A DNA stretch of 13,060 nt from an uncultured Erysipelotrichales bacterium (GCA_910586805.1 CAJUJC010000056.1:1-13060); one strand, 5' to 3'; numbered from the stretch's first letter, positions 1 to 7,014 are shown. Notes: a model not told the origin generated them from the sequence alone. Translations and numbers: made by a program.

Positions 1-868
1 CAGCATATCTATACATTTGTAAATTCATAGCATGTTCAGCAACATTTCCAGCATTAACCAATTCAGCATTTAACCCAGTATTTGTAATTCCTAAAGTGAA
101 AACAATTGGGAAAATAATTGAAGAACCATTAATACCAAATAGCCATAAAATATTTGAGAAAGCAAAAATTCCCATATACGCCCAAACATTATCTACTCCT
201 GAAATAGCAGGTGTTAAAATGCTCATAATAAATTCTGGCAATGCCTTTCCCGTTGAAGCCATTAAAATTAAGTTAATCCCATAAATAACAATAATATTAG
301 CAGCTAATGGTAATAACGAATTGACAAAGTTTGTTACAGCAGCTGGAACACTACTTGGGAATGTAAAAACAACTTTATTTCCCACAACTCGACAAATTTC
401 AACTGATAGTAAACCAACAATCAAAGCAACAAACAACCCATCTGCGCCTAAATATTGCATTGATAGTTGTCCTTCGTTCACTTTAGCTGCAATCATTAAG
501 AATACACACATAGCAATAATTCCATTGATTGCTGATTTCATTTGATATCTTTCAGCTAATGAATAACTCACACCGAAAGTTGTTACCAGACCAATTAATC
601 CCATTGTCATTGTATATGGAATTGTAATCATATTATAATTAGCTACTGCCCATTGTTTCCAAGAAATCAGAGCTTTCATGAAAATGTTACTTGTATGAAC
701 ATCAACAAGTTCTAAGTTTACTGGTGGATTCGCTACAATCAAGAAAATAGAACCCACAACAATTAATGCCAAAGACATCATCATACCATTAGAAATAGCT
801 TGTAAATGTCTTTGATTCCCTAATTTATTTGAAAGAGGTGCTAACCACTTTTCTAATTTACTAATCAT
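1..868 (-). CDS. PTS system EIIC component, lactose/cellobiose family (3' end cut by window edge)
   Basis: Membrane channel subunit of a sugar phosphotransferase system, carrying a beta-glucoside or similar oligosaccharide across the membrane for phosphorylation by a IIB partner. The frame opens at ATG 868-866 and stays open to base 1, giving 289 residues of an expected 420-450. The N-terminus (MISKLEKWLAPLSNKLGNQR) is the usual amphipathic start of CelB-like EIICs; hydrophobic segments follow, and LWLFGINGSS (about 241-250) matches the family's W-x-F-G-I-x-G signature. A GGGGAG ribosome site lies about 7 bases upstream. It starts 18 bases after the stop of the RarA-C-like gene, so the two are probably one operon, with the divergent RpiR regulator as likely controller. 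No IIA or IIB gene is visible; one may lie beyond the edge. The family is clear, but the substrate cannot be read from the sequence. Confidence 0.9.
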   Translation of the reverse strand, partial: MISKLEKWLAPLSNKLGNQRHLQAISNGMMMSLALIVVGSIFLIVANPPVNLELVDVHTSNIFMKALISWKQWAVANYNMITIPYTMTMGLIGLVTTFGVSYSLAERYQMKSAINGIIAMCVFLMIAAKVNEGQLSMQYLGADGLFVALIVGLLSVEICRVVGNKVVFTFPSSVPAAVTNFVNSLLPLAANIIVIYGINLILMASTGKALPEFIMSILTPAISGVDNVWAYMGIFAFSNILWLFGINGSSIIFPIVFTLGITNTGLNAELVNAGNVAEHAMNLQMYRYA

Positions 869-886
869 TTTTTTCTCCCCTTATTT

Positions 887-1495
887 CTAAAATTGCCATC
901 CATTAAATTTAAATGTCCCCTCAACAACATTTTCTGGATCATATTCTTCTAAAATTTTTGCATATCTTTCCTTATAATCATTATCTATTTCTTTTTGAGG
1001 ATAAACCTTACTTGCTTCATTTAAAAAGTGGAAAGAATCCCTACCCATTGCTTGTCCTCTAACAGTATGCTTATCTAAAGCATAATCAGGAATTTCAGGA
1101 AATCTACCCATCGCAAAAGACTTAATACAAATATTTTTCAACAAATCACTTGAACGGTCTTTTTCAGATGAACATAAATATCTTATTGCATGAATAAAAT
1201 ACATTGGTCTATCTCCATCTGAATAATCAAATTCTCTACTCATTTGATATAAATTATTAACCATAATAGCAGCCATTGGATTTCCCATACCAATATCCTC
1301 TACTGAAATTGTAAGTAATCTTCTCCAAAGTTTTTCTTCTAATTGAGGAGAAGAAATATACATTTCATATGCAAACATACATGCTTGTTCTTCCAATCCT
1401 CTACGAATTGATTTTTGTAATGCTGAGATAACTTCATCTCCAGCATAACCATTTCTTGTTGTAATTTTTGACCATGGATCATAATATTGTGCCAT
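887..1495 (-). CDS. Stand-alone RarA/MgsA C-terminal-like domain protein, function unknown
   Basis: A 202-residue soluble protein. Residues about 18-75 (EVISALQKSIRRG, then LWRRLLTISVEDIGMGNP) resemble the region just after the AAA+ module in RarA/MgsA recombination ATPases, where 'ALxKSxRG' and 'RRLxxxxxEDIGxAxP' are conserved. Residues 137-152 (DYALDKHTVRGQAMGR) and HFLNEASKVYP (156-166) form a second conserved-looking block. There is no Walker A or Walker B motif; the protein begins where the ATPase domain would have ended, so the upstream ATPase part is absent rather than frameshifted. AGGAG lies about 10 bases before ATG. It is the first gene of a probable two-gene operon with a PTS EIIC, divergent from an rpiR. 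The RarA likeness is recognised by eye; a DNA-repair role is not implied, and the setting suggests a metabolic or regulatory function. Confidence 0.65.
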   Translation of the reverse strand: MAQYYDPWSKITTRNGYAGDEVISALQKSIRRGLEEQACMFAYEMYISSPQLEEKLWRRLLTISVEDIGMGNPMAAIMVNNLYQMSREFDYSDGDRPMYFIHAIRYLCSSEKDRSSDLLKNICIKSFAMGRFPEIPDYALDKHTVRGQAMGRDSFHFLNEASKVYPQKEIDNDYKERYAKILEEYDPENVVEGTFKFNGWQF

Positions 1496-1502
1496 TGTTA
1501 TC

Positions 1503-1531
1503 TTGCTCCTTTCTTTAATCTATGACATAAT
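1503..1531 (+). promoter_or_regulatory. Probable promoter of the plus-strand rpiR, in a 57-base divergent intergenic region
   Basis: A weak -35 (TTGCTC, 1503-1508) and a good -10 (CATAAT, 1526-1531) are separated by 17 bases. This would start RNA near 1538, just before the ribosome site. The same short region must also hold the minus-strand promoter for the RarA-C-like gene. ATAATA at 1527-1532 reads TATTAT on that strand, but no convincing -35 was found for it. No clear operator palindrome is visible here. Confidence 0.4.
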
Positions 1532-1552
1532 ACAAATAAAGAGGTGATTGTT

Positions 1553-2221
1553 TTGAATCTTATACATTTATCAGAGAAATATGAACTTAATCATTTAGAA
1601 AAACAAATTGTTGAATATATCCAAGAACATATTTTAGAACTAAAGTCTATTGGCATACGTCAAATGGCAAAGGATAACTATACAAGCACTTCCACAATTT
1701 ATAAACTTTGTAATAAGTTTGGTTTTGAAGGTTATAGTGATATGATTTATCATTTAACATCTACCAAGGATAATGATATCAACTTTAAAAATAGATATCT
1801 TGAATATAAAAGTTCATTTTTGTCTTTAGTATGTGACAAATCAAAGCGTATTATTGTTTATGGAGTAGGTTTTTCATTTCCTGTTGCAGAATATATCCAA
1901 CAACGTTTAACCTTACTTGGTTATCAAGCATTATGTGCTGTTCATATGGAAATGTTTAGTGAACTTTTTAATAAAGATACAATTCTTATTATTGTCTCTT
2001 ATTCAGGACAAACTCCTAGACTTAATGACCTTGTTCAAACTGCCTGTCAAAATCAAGTTCCTGTTGTCAGCTTTGTTGGTAATTCACATTCTCCTATTTA
2101 TCAAGATTCTACTCTTTCTATTTTAATAGGAAACTATGATTCTTTCTCACATGATCTCAATAGACCTAATACTTTCTTTGGTGAAACAATTATCGCTTTT
2201 GAAACACTTTTATTTGATTAA
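1553..2221 (+). CDS. RpiR-family transcriptional regulator (HTH plus SIS domain)
   Basis: DNA-binding regulator of sugar-phosphate metabolism, 222 residues. The N-terminal HTH_6 domain (about 1-70) carries the helix-turn-helix around IGIRQMAKDNYTSTSTIYKL. The C-terminal SIS domain (about 95-215) has IIVYGVGFSFP and VSYSGQT, the glycine/serine-rich sugar-phosphate-binding loops. Start choice: an in-frame GTG at 1544 lies inside the ribosome site AAAGAGGTG (1538-1546), so TTG 1553, 6 bases downstream, is the more likely start. This also gives MNLIHLSEKYELN, which aligns with MNLHDITKKYILN of the second RpiR. It diverges from the RarA-C-like/EIIC operon, the usual arrangement for a local regulator. 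The effector, probably a phosphosugar made by that system, is unknown. Confidence 0.9.
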   Translation: MNLIHLSEKYELNHLEKQIVEYIQEHILELKSIGIRQMAKDNYTSTSTIYKLCNKFGFEGYSDMIYHLTSTKDNDINFKNRYLEYKSSFLSLVCDKSKRIIVYGVGFSFPVAEYIQQRLTLLGYQALCAVHMEMFSELFNKDTILIIVSYSGQTPRLNDLVQTACQNQVPVVSFVGNSHSPIYQDSTLSILIGNYDSFSHDLNRPNTFFGETIIAFETLLFD

Positions 2222-2271
2222 AGTCACGACATAATTATACAAATATTTTTATTAAATTTAATTATTTGAAT

Positions 2272-2315
2272 ACATAAAAAAACATGTTACTAAATTTGTA
2301 ATATGTTTTTTATGT
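2272..2315. terminator. Bidirectional AT-rich terminator hairpin between convergent units
   Basis: Arms at 2272-2290 and 2298-2315 pair over about 18 bp around a TAAATTT loop, with one bulged A and one G-T pair. The arms contain A-runs and T-runs, so a T-rich tail forms on either strand. It sits between the plus-strand rpiR stop (2221) and the minus-strand gene ending at 2362, and suits both. Confidence 0.6.
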
Positions 2316-2326
2316 TATTTAAATGA

Positions 2327-2376
2327 AAAAAGTATGATCTTATAAAAAAATATCTTTTTATTTAATCACACTTTTT
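2327..2376 (-). terminator. Terminator-like hairpin of the DUF3737 / 80-aa unit
   Basis: Arms 2327-2338 (AAAAAGTATGAT) and 2365-2376 (ATCACACTTTTT) pair over 12 positions with one mismatch. The A/T-rich sequence between them can extend the stem. Read on the minus strand, the hairpin overlaps the stop codon at 2362-2364 and ends in a T-run. GC content is very low, so strength is uncertain. Confidence 0.45.
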
Positions 2377-2604
2377 ACTCAAATGATATATAAGATAATC
2401 TAAACAATCTATTTCACTTTGCTTTTCGTGTAATCCTTCCAATAAACAGCAGCGATGTTTTCTTAACAATAAAATTAATGCTTTATAATCTTTTTTTCTA
2501 TACAAACAAATAGCCTTATTGATAGTATCTTCACTACATTGAGAATCAATTAAATTTCTTAAAAAAGCAAACTGTTCATCTAAACACTCTACTAAAGGTT
2601 GCAT
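2362..2604 (-). CDS. Small helical protein of unknown function, partner of the DUF3737 gene
   Basis: An 80-residue protein that I do not recognise by name. It is predicted wholly alpha-helical and soluble, with no signal peptide or membrane segment. Visible features are LYRKKDYKALILLLRKHRCCLLEGLHEKQ (about 34-62; basic, then leucine-rich, with a Cys pair) and IDCLDYLIYHLSKKCD at the C-terminus. Five cysteines (23, 52, 53, 67, 79) in 80 residues is high for this AT-rich genome. The ribosome site is a modest AGGG about 12 bases upstream. It lies 18 bases after the DUF3737 stop with no terminator between, so the two are co-transcribed and may act together. The family resemblance is to short uncharacterised Firmicutes proteins with a similar RKHR...HEKQ...CLDYLIY pattern. 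Confidence 0.75.
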   Translation of the reverse strand: MQPLVECLDEQFAFLRNLIDSQCSEDTINKAICLYRKKDYKALILLLRKHRCCLLEGLHEKQSEIDCLDYLIYHLSKKCD

Positions 2605-2622
2605 ATATATTTTCCCTATATT

Positions 2623-3513
2623 TTAACAACATACATGACAACATTCACAATTTTTTAAAGGAATTTCTCTAATCACAACCTGTCCATTAACTTCCATAAT
2701 CGCATCTTCGTTGATAATTTCTCCAACACTATCTACTGTAATTGTTCCTGATTTAACATTTTTAATTGAATCTACATGTCCTAAAATTGAAGCATCTACA
2801 TCTGAATATTCAAAAGCTAGATCTGTATCAATCATTTCACAATCAATCATTTTTAAATTTTTAACATAACACAATGGCTGTGTTCCAATAATCTTACAAC
2901 GAATAAATGTAATATTTTCTGCAAACCATGCTAAATATTCACCCTTGACAACAGAATCCTTAACAACAACATTTCTACTATGCCAAAATGCATCTTTTGT
3001 ATCTAAATATGAATTTGTAATTTCTAAATTATTCATATATTGAAAAGAATATTTGCCACCAAATTTTAAATTATTGATTTTGACATTGTTACTATTCATC
3101 ATCATATATTCTGAAGTTATATCACTATCCTTGATTGTTATATTCTCACAATACCAACCAAATTCAGGAGAGATCACATGGCTATTTGAAACAACAGTAT
3201 CACTACATTCTCTTAAAATTTTAATTCCTTGAATATCACACTGATCAATAAGTCCATGATGAGAATACCAAATAGGTGCTCTTGTCAACTCATCCATAGA
3301 ACAATGAACTAACTCATAGCCTTGTGCATGCCATAGAGGATATCTTAAAGAAAACTGGCAATCGTGAATTTTGACTTGTCTTGTTTCTTTTAATACAGAC
3401 TCACCATCTTGAGGCCCTGCAAAGATACAATGTCTAACTTCAGTATTTTTAACATTATATAAAGCTCTTTCTTCATCAAATGTCTTATTTTCAATCATTT
3501 TTATTATATTCAT
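2623..3513 (-). CDS. DUF3737 family protein, predicted right-handed beta-helix
   Basis: A 296-residue protein matching the DUF3737 family of uncharacterised, probably cytoplasmic parallel beta-helix proteins. The N-terminal KTFDEERALYNVKNTEVRHC and the early IFAGPQDGESVLKE segment are typical. The body is made of repeats of about 20 residues with alternating polar/hydrophobic strands (such as VKIHDCQFS, ENITIKDSDIT, NVVVKDSVVKGEYLAWFAENI), as in pectate-lyase-type solenoids. There is no signal peptide. The C-terminus is cysteine-rich (LKNCECCHVCC), a potential metal or thiol site. The frame opens at 3531, but the ribosome site AAGGTGG lies inside that extension, so ATG 3513 is chosen. It has its own promoter and is followed 18 bases later by the 80-residue gene. 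The beta-helix fold suggests carbohydrate binding or modification, but no catalytic residues can be assigned. Confidence 0.85.
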   Translation of the reverse strand: MNIIKMIENKTFDEERALYNVKNTEVRHCIFAGPQDGESVLKETRQVKIHDCQFSLRYPLWHAQGYELVHCSMDELTRAPIWYSHHGLIDQCDIQGIKILRECSDTVVSNSHVISPEFGWYCENITIKDSDITSEYMMMNSNNVKINNLKFGGKYSFQYMNNLEITNSYLDTKDAFWHSRNVVVKDSVVKGEYLAWFAENITFIRCKIIGTQPLCYVKNLKMIDCEMIDTDLAFEYSDVDASILGHVDSIKNVKSGTITVDSVGEIINEDAIMEVNGQVVIREIPLKNCECCHVCC

Positions 3514-3536
3514 AACTCCACCTTCTTTCATATACT

Positions 3537-3564
3537 ATTATATTCTTTTCTTCTCAAATAACAA
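3537..3564 (-). promoter_or_regulatory. Promoter of the DUF3737 unit
   Basis: On the minus strand a perfect -10 TATAAT (3537-3542) is preceded by TTGTTA (3559-3564), a 4/6 match to the -35, with a 16-base spacer. RNA would start near 3530, about 17 bases before the ATG at 3513. It lies downstream of the RDD terminator, so this unit is transcribed independently. Confidence 0.6.
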
Positions 3565-3604
3565 ATACTTATATTTTATGATTAGTCATGCCTTTAAAGC
3601 ATAT

Positions 3605-3631
3605 AAAAACGAGGATCCATGACCCTCATTT
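3605..3631 (-). terminator. Rho-independent terminator of the GH4-EIIC-RDD operon
   Basis: On the minus strand GAGGGTC, loop ATG, GATCCTC (arms within 3611-3627) forms a 7-bp stem with one G-T pair. It extends with A/T pairs and is followed by GTTTTTATA. It lies about 25 bases after the RDD stop codon at 3655, the expected position. Confidence 0.7.
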
Positions 3632-3654
3632 AAAAATACTTTGATTTAATCTTT

Positions 3655-4185
3655 TTATCCTTTAATACAATCTTCATCTACAATAACTCGACTATGTGAT
3701 ACATAGTCATGAATGAACTTGTTTTTAAACATATATACCAAACAAGATAAAAATGTTATAGCAATAGAAACTTGATACAGTATGGACGCTAGATTTTCAT
3801 TCATATAACATTCAATAAATTGTATGAGTACAAAAGATGGATAAAATACAAATCCTTCTATCAATAACAAACATAAAACTCTTAAAATACATGTTTTTAA
3901 TAATGAATCATTGTAGATAACTTTAAGATGACATATTTTTTTACCTATAGTTTGTCCTTTATTTATTATAGGAATCATAACAAAATACAAGACATAAACA
4001 ACAAAGCAAATACACATTATGACACTACCCTCAAAGAGAGATAAATTGTGAAAATCAATTTGTGTTGCTTTTAATTGTGTTACAATAGAATAATAAAATA
4101 ATGCTATAAAACTATACAATAGTAAACTCAAGAACCAATCTATAATATAAGCAAAAACTCTTCTTAAACTATTTCTTTTCTTCAT
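3655..4185 (-). CDS. RDD family integral membrane protein
   Basis: A 176-residue membrane protein with the RDD-family features: basic N-terminus with R8/R9 and D16 (LRRVFAYIIDW) in the first membrane segment, GQTIGKKICHLKV (77-89) after the second, and a late Asp (D160 in FIHDYVSHSRVIV). Hydrophobic segments fall at about 10-34, 53-75, 97-125 and 132-153. RDD proteins are mostly uncharacterised; some affect ion or small-molecule transport. The start ATG at 4185 lies inside the EIIC gene, whose stop is at 4171-4169, so the two overlap by 17 bases and are almost certainly translationally coupled. It is the last gene of the GH4-EIIC operon. Coupling to a sugar permease hints at a helper role in uptake or membrane balance, but that is inference. 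Confidence 0.85.
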   Translation of the reverse strand: MKKRNSLRRVFAYIIDWFLSLLLYSFIALFYYSIVTQLKATQIDFHNLSLFEGSVIMCICFVVYVLYFVMIPIINKGQTIGKKICHLKVIYNDSLLKTCILRVLCLLLIEGFVFYPSFVLIQFIECYMNENLASILYQVSIAITFLSCLVYMFKNKFIHDYVSHSRVIVDEDCIKG

Positions 4186-5452
4186 TTTCTTCTACTATAT
4201 ATTTTTTATCTAAAGATTTAATAAATGGATAATAAATTAATCCTGAAACAATTAATACAACTATTTGTAGTAGTCCTCCTCGCCAATCATTACACATTAA
4301 CCAACCCGCAATAGGTGCAGGAGTTGTCCATGGAATTGTAACACCTGTTGGATAAGGAACTAAGCCCATATACATTGATAAATAAGCTATCAATACAGAA
4401 CATGTAGGTGCTAAAACAAATGGAACAAGCATCATAGGATTTAAAACAATTGGCATACCAAAGATAACAGGTTCATTAACATTGAAGATTCCAGGTAAGA
4501 TTGATAATTTTCCAATTTGTTTCAAACGCTTAGATTTACATTTATATGCCATGATCATTGTAAGAGGTAAAGTTATACCAGAACCAGTAAGGAATACAAA
4601 GAAATTAATAAAATCCATAGTCACAATATATGGTCTTACTGCTGTTGCTGCTGTTTGATATATAGCTAAGTTTTCTGCACGTGTTGCATACCATATTGGA
4701 TCCATAAAAGAATCAACAACTGATGAACCATGAATACCGAAAAACCATATAAATGAATTTAAAAATGATGCAAATAAAGTTCCTATTAAAGAAGTTGTAA
4801 TATTAGCAAGTGGCATTTGTAAAGCTTGAATAACAAATGAAGTTACTGTTCCATATGGAGTTAATGAAACAAGAATTCTAACAATTAAGAAAATAGGTAA
4901 TGTCACAGCTGCTGGTATTAATGCATTAAATGATCTTGCAACAAAAGAAGGAACACTCTCTGGCATCCTAATAATCCAATTTTTATTAACAACATAACTA
5001 TAAATAGAAGTCGCTACTAAAGCAGTTATCATCGCTGTAAACAATCCTTGAGCTTCAAAGTTAGAAACTGCAAATCCACCATCTTCCATTTGAGCTAATA
5101 AAATAAAGTATGCTGACAAAGAAATACCAACCGCTGAAAGTGACTCAACTTTATTCTTAATAGCTAAACTATTAGCTATTCCAATAATAGAAAGCAATGA
5201 AACCAATCCTGTTGTTGCTGGAACCATAATATCCCAACACCAAGTTCCCCAAATATCCCCCAAAAGTGATGTCATTGTTTCTTGGAAAATAGGTAATGGG
5301 AAATCACCTATGATAATGCAAATAGACCCAACAATGAGTATAGGCATTGAAAACATCAAACCATCTTGTAAAGCACTTAAATATTTATTTTCTGAAAGTT
5401 TTGTTGATATTGGCATAAGTGTTTTATCTAACCAATCTGTAAATATATTCAT
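4169..5452 (-). CDS. PTS system EIIC component, lactose/cellobiose family
   Basis: Complete 427-residue sugar-specific membrane subunit of a PTS permease. The N-terminus MNIFTDWLDKTLMPISTKLS is the amphipathic entry of CelB-type EIICs. About ten hydrophobic segments follow, and the signatures WFFGIHGSSVVD (236-247), GIFNVNEPVIFGMPIVLNP (321-339) and PWTTPAPIAG (374-383) are all present; the NEP motif is linked to sugar binding in this family. AAGGAG sits about 7 bases before ATG. It follows the GH4 gene by 21 bases and overlaps the RDD gene. The GH4 product would act on the phosphorylated disaccharide this channel brings in. No IIA or IIB gene lies in the cluster, so those must come from another locus. 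Substrate is uncertain: the EIIC family suggests beta-glucosides, while the GH4 motif suggests alpha-glucosides. Confidence 0.92.
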   Translation of the reverse strand: MNIFTDWLDKTLMPISTKLSENKYLSALQDGLMFSMPILIVGSICIIIGDFPLPIFQETMTSLLGDIWGTWCWDIMVPATTGLVSLLSIIGIANSLAIKNKVESLSAVGISLSAYFILLAQMEDGGFAVSNFEAQGLFTAMITALVATSIYSYVVNKNWIIRMPESVPSFVARSFNALIPAAVTLPIFLIVRILVSLTPYGTVTSFVIQALQMPLANITTSLIGTLFASFLNSFIWFFGIHGSSVVDSFMDPIWYATRAENLAIYQTAATAVRPYIVTMDFINFFVFLTGSGITLPLTMIMAYKCKSKRLKQIGKLSILPGIFNVNEPVIFGMPIVLNPMMLVPFVLAPTCSVLIAYLSMYMGLVPYPTGVTIPWTTPAPIAGWLMCNDWRGGLLQIVVLIVSGLIYYPFIKSLDKKYIVEENEEKK

Positions 5453-5473
5453 AAGTTTCTCCTTTTATTATGT

Positions 5474-6889
5474 TTATTTAAATTGAGGCCAATAATCTTT
5501 ATTTACCTCTTTGAATTCAGCAATAAGTTGTTTAGCAACTTCTACATCTCTTACAATTCTATTTTCAGTAAATGCTTGTAATAGTTTTAAATCATTATGT
5601 TCAAATACAGCATCAACAAGTAGTTTTTCACATGCATATTGATTTTCTAATAAACCTTTTTCAAATGTAGGAACTTCCCCAACTTGTAAAGGCATAATTT
5701 CATTTGCACCAATCAAGCAAGACACTTCTAACATCATTTCATTATCCAAATTTGTACAAATACCATTATTTTTCACCATGACTAATCCAAAATCTTGTGC
5801 ATTATTAATAATAGATAAAACCAACTCAACAAGATATGCTGCATGAACATCATTATCTGCATAAACTGTTTTAGATTCAATATCATCAGTTGTTGCATGA
5901 TTATTAGGATTTATGCGATAAGACAAATCATATTCAGTGCCTTTCATCTTTCCTAATTCTGTAACTTTCTTGCAATAATTAAATACTGTTGTTTCTCTTC
6001 CCTCAATAACTTCATCATATCTTGTTCTTTCTAAAGAATAATGAGAAAAGCTCTTATTTGGGTACAAATAATATAAGTTATATGTATTAGGTAATGAGTA
6101 AGGGAAATCACGCATCATTTCTAAATGATTTAAAAATGTAATACCCCAATGGTCATTTTCACCTGTAATTTTATTTTGGAATTGTTGATGTAATTCTTCA
6201 TAATGATCTTGAATATATTTTAATAAATCAGGCATATGATCATACCCACTTTTACGATCAATTAATCTTGTAAACCAACCAAAATGATTTAATCCAAAAT
6301 ATACAGGTTGAATATCACTTCTTTTTAAACCAATTAATGGTAAATAAGCATCTAAAACACTTGTAGGCATATCACAAATATTAATAATTTTTTTATCATT
6401 TGGAAAAACTCTCTTTGTTGCTTCAGCAACAATGGCTGCTGGATTAGAATAGTTAATAATCCATGCATCTTTTGCATAAGTACGAATATCTTTAATGAGT
6501 TCAACCATTTGAATAACACTTCTTATTCCATAAGCTAAGCCTCCTGGTCCACAAGTTTCTTGACCAATAGTATTATATTTATAAGGAATTTTTTCATCAT
6601 TATTTCTTTGATCCATACCACCTGCTCTAATTTGAACAAATGCAAAGTCCATATCCTTAAATGCTGATTCTTTATCTGTTGTATAATAATATTCAAGCCC
6701 TTCATAGTATTCTTGAAACATAATATGACCATAGTCCCCAACAATTTTTTGTCTATCTTCATCAATATCATATAAAACGACTTTTTTTAATGGAAAAGAT
6801 TTTTGTAACATACATAATAATTCCATCATATCTGGAGTATATGTACTTCCTCCTCCACAAATTACAACTGAATATTTTTTTTGTTTCAT
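5474..6889 (-). CDS. GH4 6-phospho-glucosidase, probably 6-phospho-alpha-glucosidase (GlvA/MalH-like)
   Basis: NAD- and metal-dependent glycosidase of family GH4 that cleaves disaccharide-6-phosphates in the cytoplasm, releasing glucose-6-phosphate. All 471 residues are present (GlvA has about 450). Seen: NAD-binding GGGST (12-16); GQETCGPGGLAYGIRS (109-124); NYSNPAAIVAEATKR (146-160); NICDMP (170-175) with C172 and D173 at the metal and acid positions; NHFGW with H202 as second metal ligand; and LPNTY with Y270 as catalytic base. The C-terminal VNKDYWPQF is typical. CDMP is the signature of the 6-phospho-alpha-glucosidases; beta-specific GH4 enzymes differ there, so maltose-6'-phosphate or a related alpha-glucoside is favoured. 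A strong GAGGAGG site precedes ATG. It is the first gene of the GH4-EIIC-RDD operon, next to a second rpiR. Specificity is inferred from the motif only. Confidence 0.9.
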   Translation of the reverse strand: MKQKKYSVVICGGGSTYTPDMMELLCMLQKSFPLKKVVLYDIDEDRQKIVGDYGHIMFQEYYEGLEYYYTTDKESAFKDMDFAFVQIRAGGMDQRNNDEKIPYKYNTIGQETCGPGGLAYGIRSVIQMVELIKDIRTYAKDAWIINYSNPAAIVAEATKRVFPNDKKIINICDMPTSVLDAYLPLIGLKRSDIQPVYFGLNHFGWFTRLIDRKSGYDHMPDLLKYIQDHYEELHQQFQNKITGENDHWGITFLNHLEMMRDFPYSLPNTYNLYYLYPNKSFSHYSLERTRYDEVIEGRETTVFNYCKKVTELGKMKGTEYDLSYRINPNNHATTDDIESKTVYADNDVHAAYLVELVLSIINNAQDFGLVMVKNNGICTNLDNEMMLEVSCLIGANEIMPLQVGEVPTFEKGLLENQYACEKLLVDAVFEHNDLKLLQAFTENRIVRDVEVAKQLIAEFKEVNKDYWPQFK

Positions 6890-6906
6890 AAATTTCCTCC
6901 TCTACA

Positions 6907-6939
6907 TGATTATCAAAATGTGCACTCTTTTGATAATCA
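6907..6939. promoter_or_regulatory. Perfect 12-bp inverted repeat, probable RpiR operator of the GH4 operon
   Basis: TGATTATCAAAA (6907-6918) and TTTTGATAATCA (6928-6939) are exact inverted copies separated by 9 bases. The palindrome begins just after the predicted -10 of the GH4 promoter and ends near the ribosome site, so it covers the transcription start. That position is typical of a repressor operator. The neighbouring RpiR is the obvious candidate to bind it, but this is inferred. Confidence 0.6.
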
Positions 6940-6940
6940 A

Positions 6941-6969
6941 ATTTTAGCAAAAAGAAAACTGGTCCACAA
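6941..6969 (-). promoter_or_regulatory. Possible promoter of the GH4-EIIC-RDD operon
   Basis: On the minus strand -10 TAAAAT (6941-6946) lies 17 bases from a weak -35 TTGTGG (6964-6969). The -35 falls inside the rpiR terminator hairpin. The predicted start near 6934 lies inside the inverted repeat, consistent with repression by steric block. The -35 is only a 3/6 match. Confidence 0.4.
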
Positions 6970-6979
6970 TAGAACCAGT
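6947..6979 (-). terminator. Rho-independent terminator of the second rpiR gene
   Basis: On the minus strand ACTGGTTC, loop TATTGT, GGACCAGT (6958-6979) forms an 8-bp stem with one G-T pair, followed by TTTTCTTTTTG. It lies 35 bases after the rpiR stop and separates that gene's transcript from the GH4 operon. Confidence 0.75.
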
Positions 6980-7014
6980 CCCTTTAAAAATATGTTAACT
7001 TTTTTAAAAACATA

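Noticed and set aside
96..545. Two plus-strand open frames of 62 and 74 codons
   Set aside because: Both are antisense to the EIIC coding sequence, which shows clear family motifs. They have no ribosome sites or recognisable protein features.
1496..1552. Searched for a copy of the GH4-operon palindrome or a catabolite-response (cre) site in the divergent rpiR region
   Set aside because: Neither was found; no cre-like TGWAANCGNTNWCA match was noticed in this region or in the GH4 promoter.
1917..2126. Plus-strand 69-codon frame within rpiR
   Set aside because: It overlaps the SIS domain in another frame; its hydrophobic leucine/isoleucine content is typical of an AT-rich shadow frame.
3578..3589. 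Short palindrome ATGATTAGTCAT upstream of the DUF3737 promoter, considered as an operator
   Set aside because: Arms are only 4 bp around a 4-base centre, expected by chance in AT-rich DNA, and no regulator gene is adjacent.
6535..6950. Minus-strand frames of 78 and 60 codons over the GH4 start region
   Set aside because: They overlap GH4 residues with conserved motifs, and the second runs through the operator palindrome and the ribosome site. No family resemblance.
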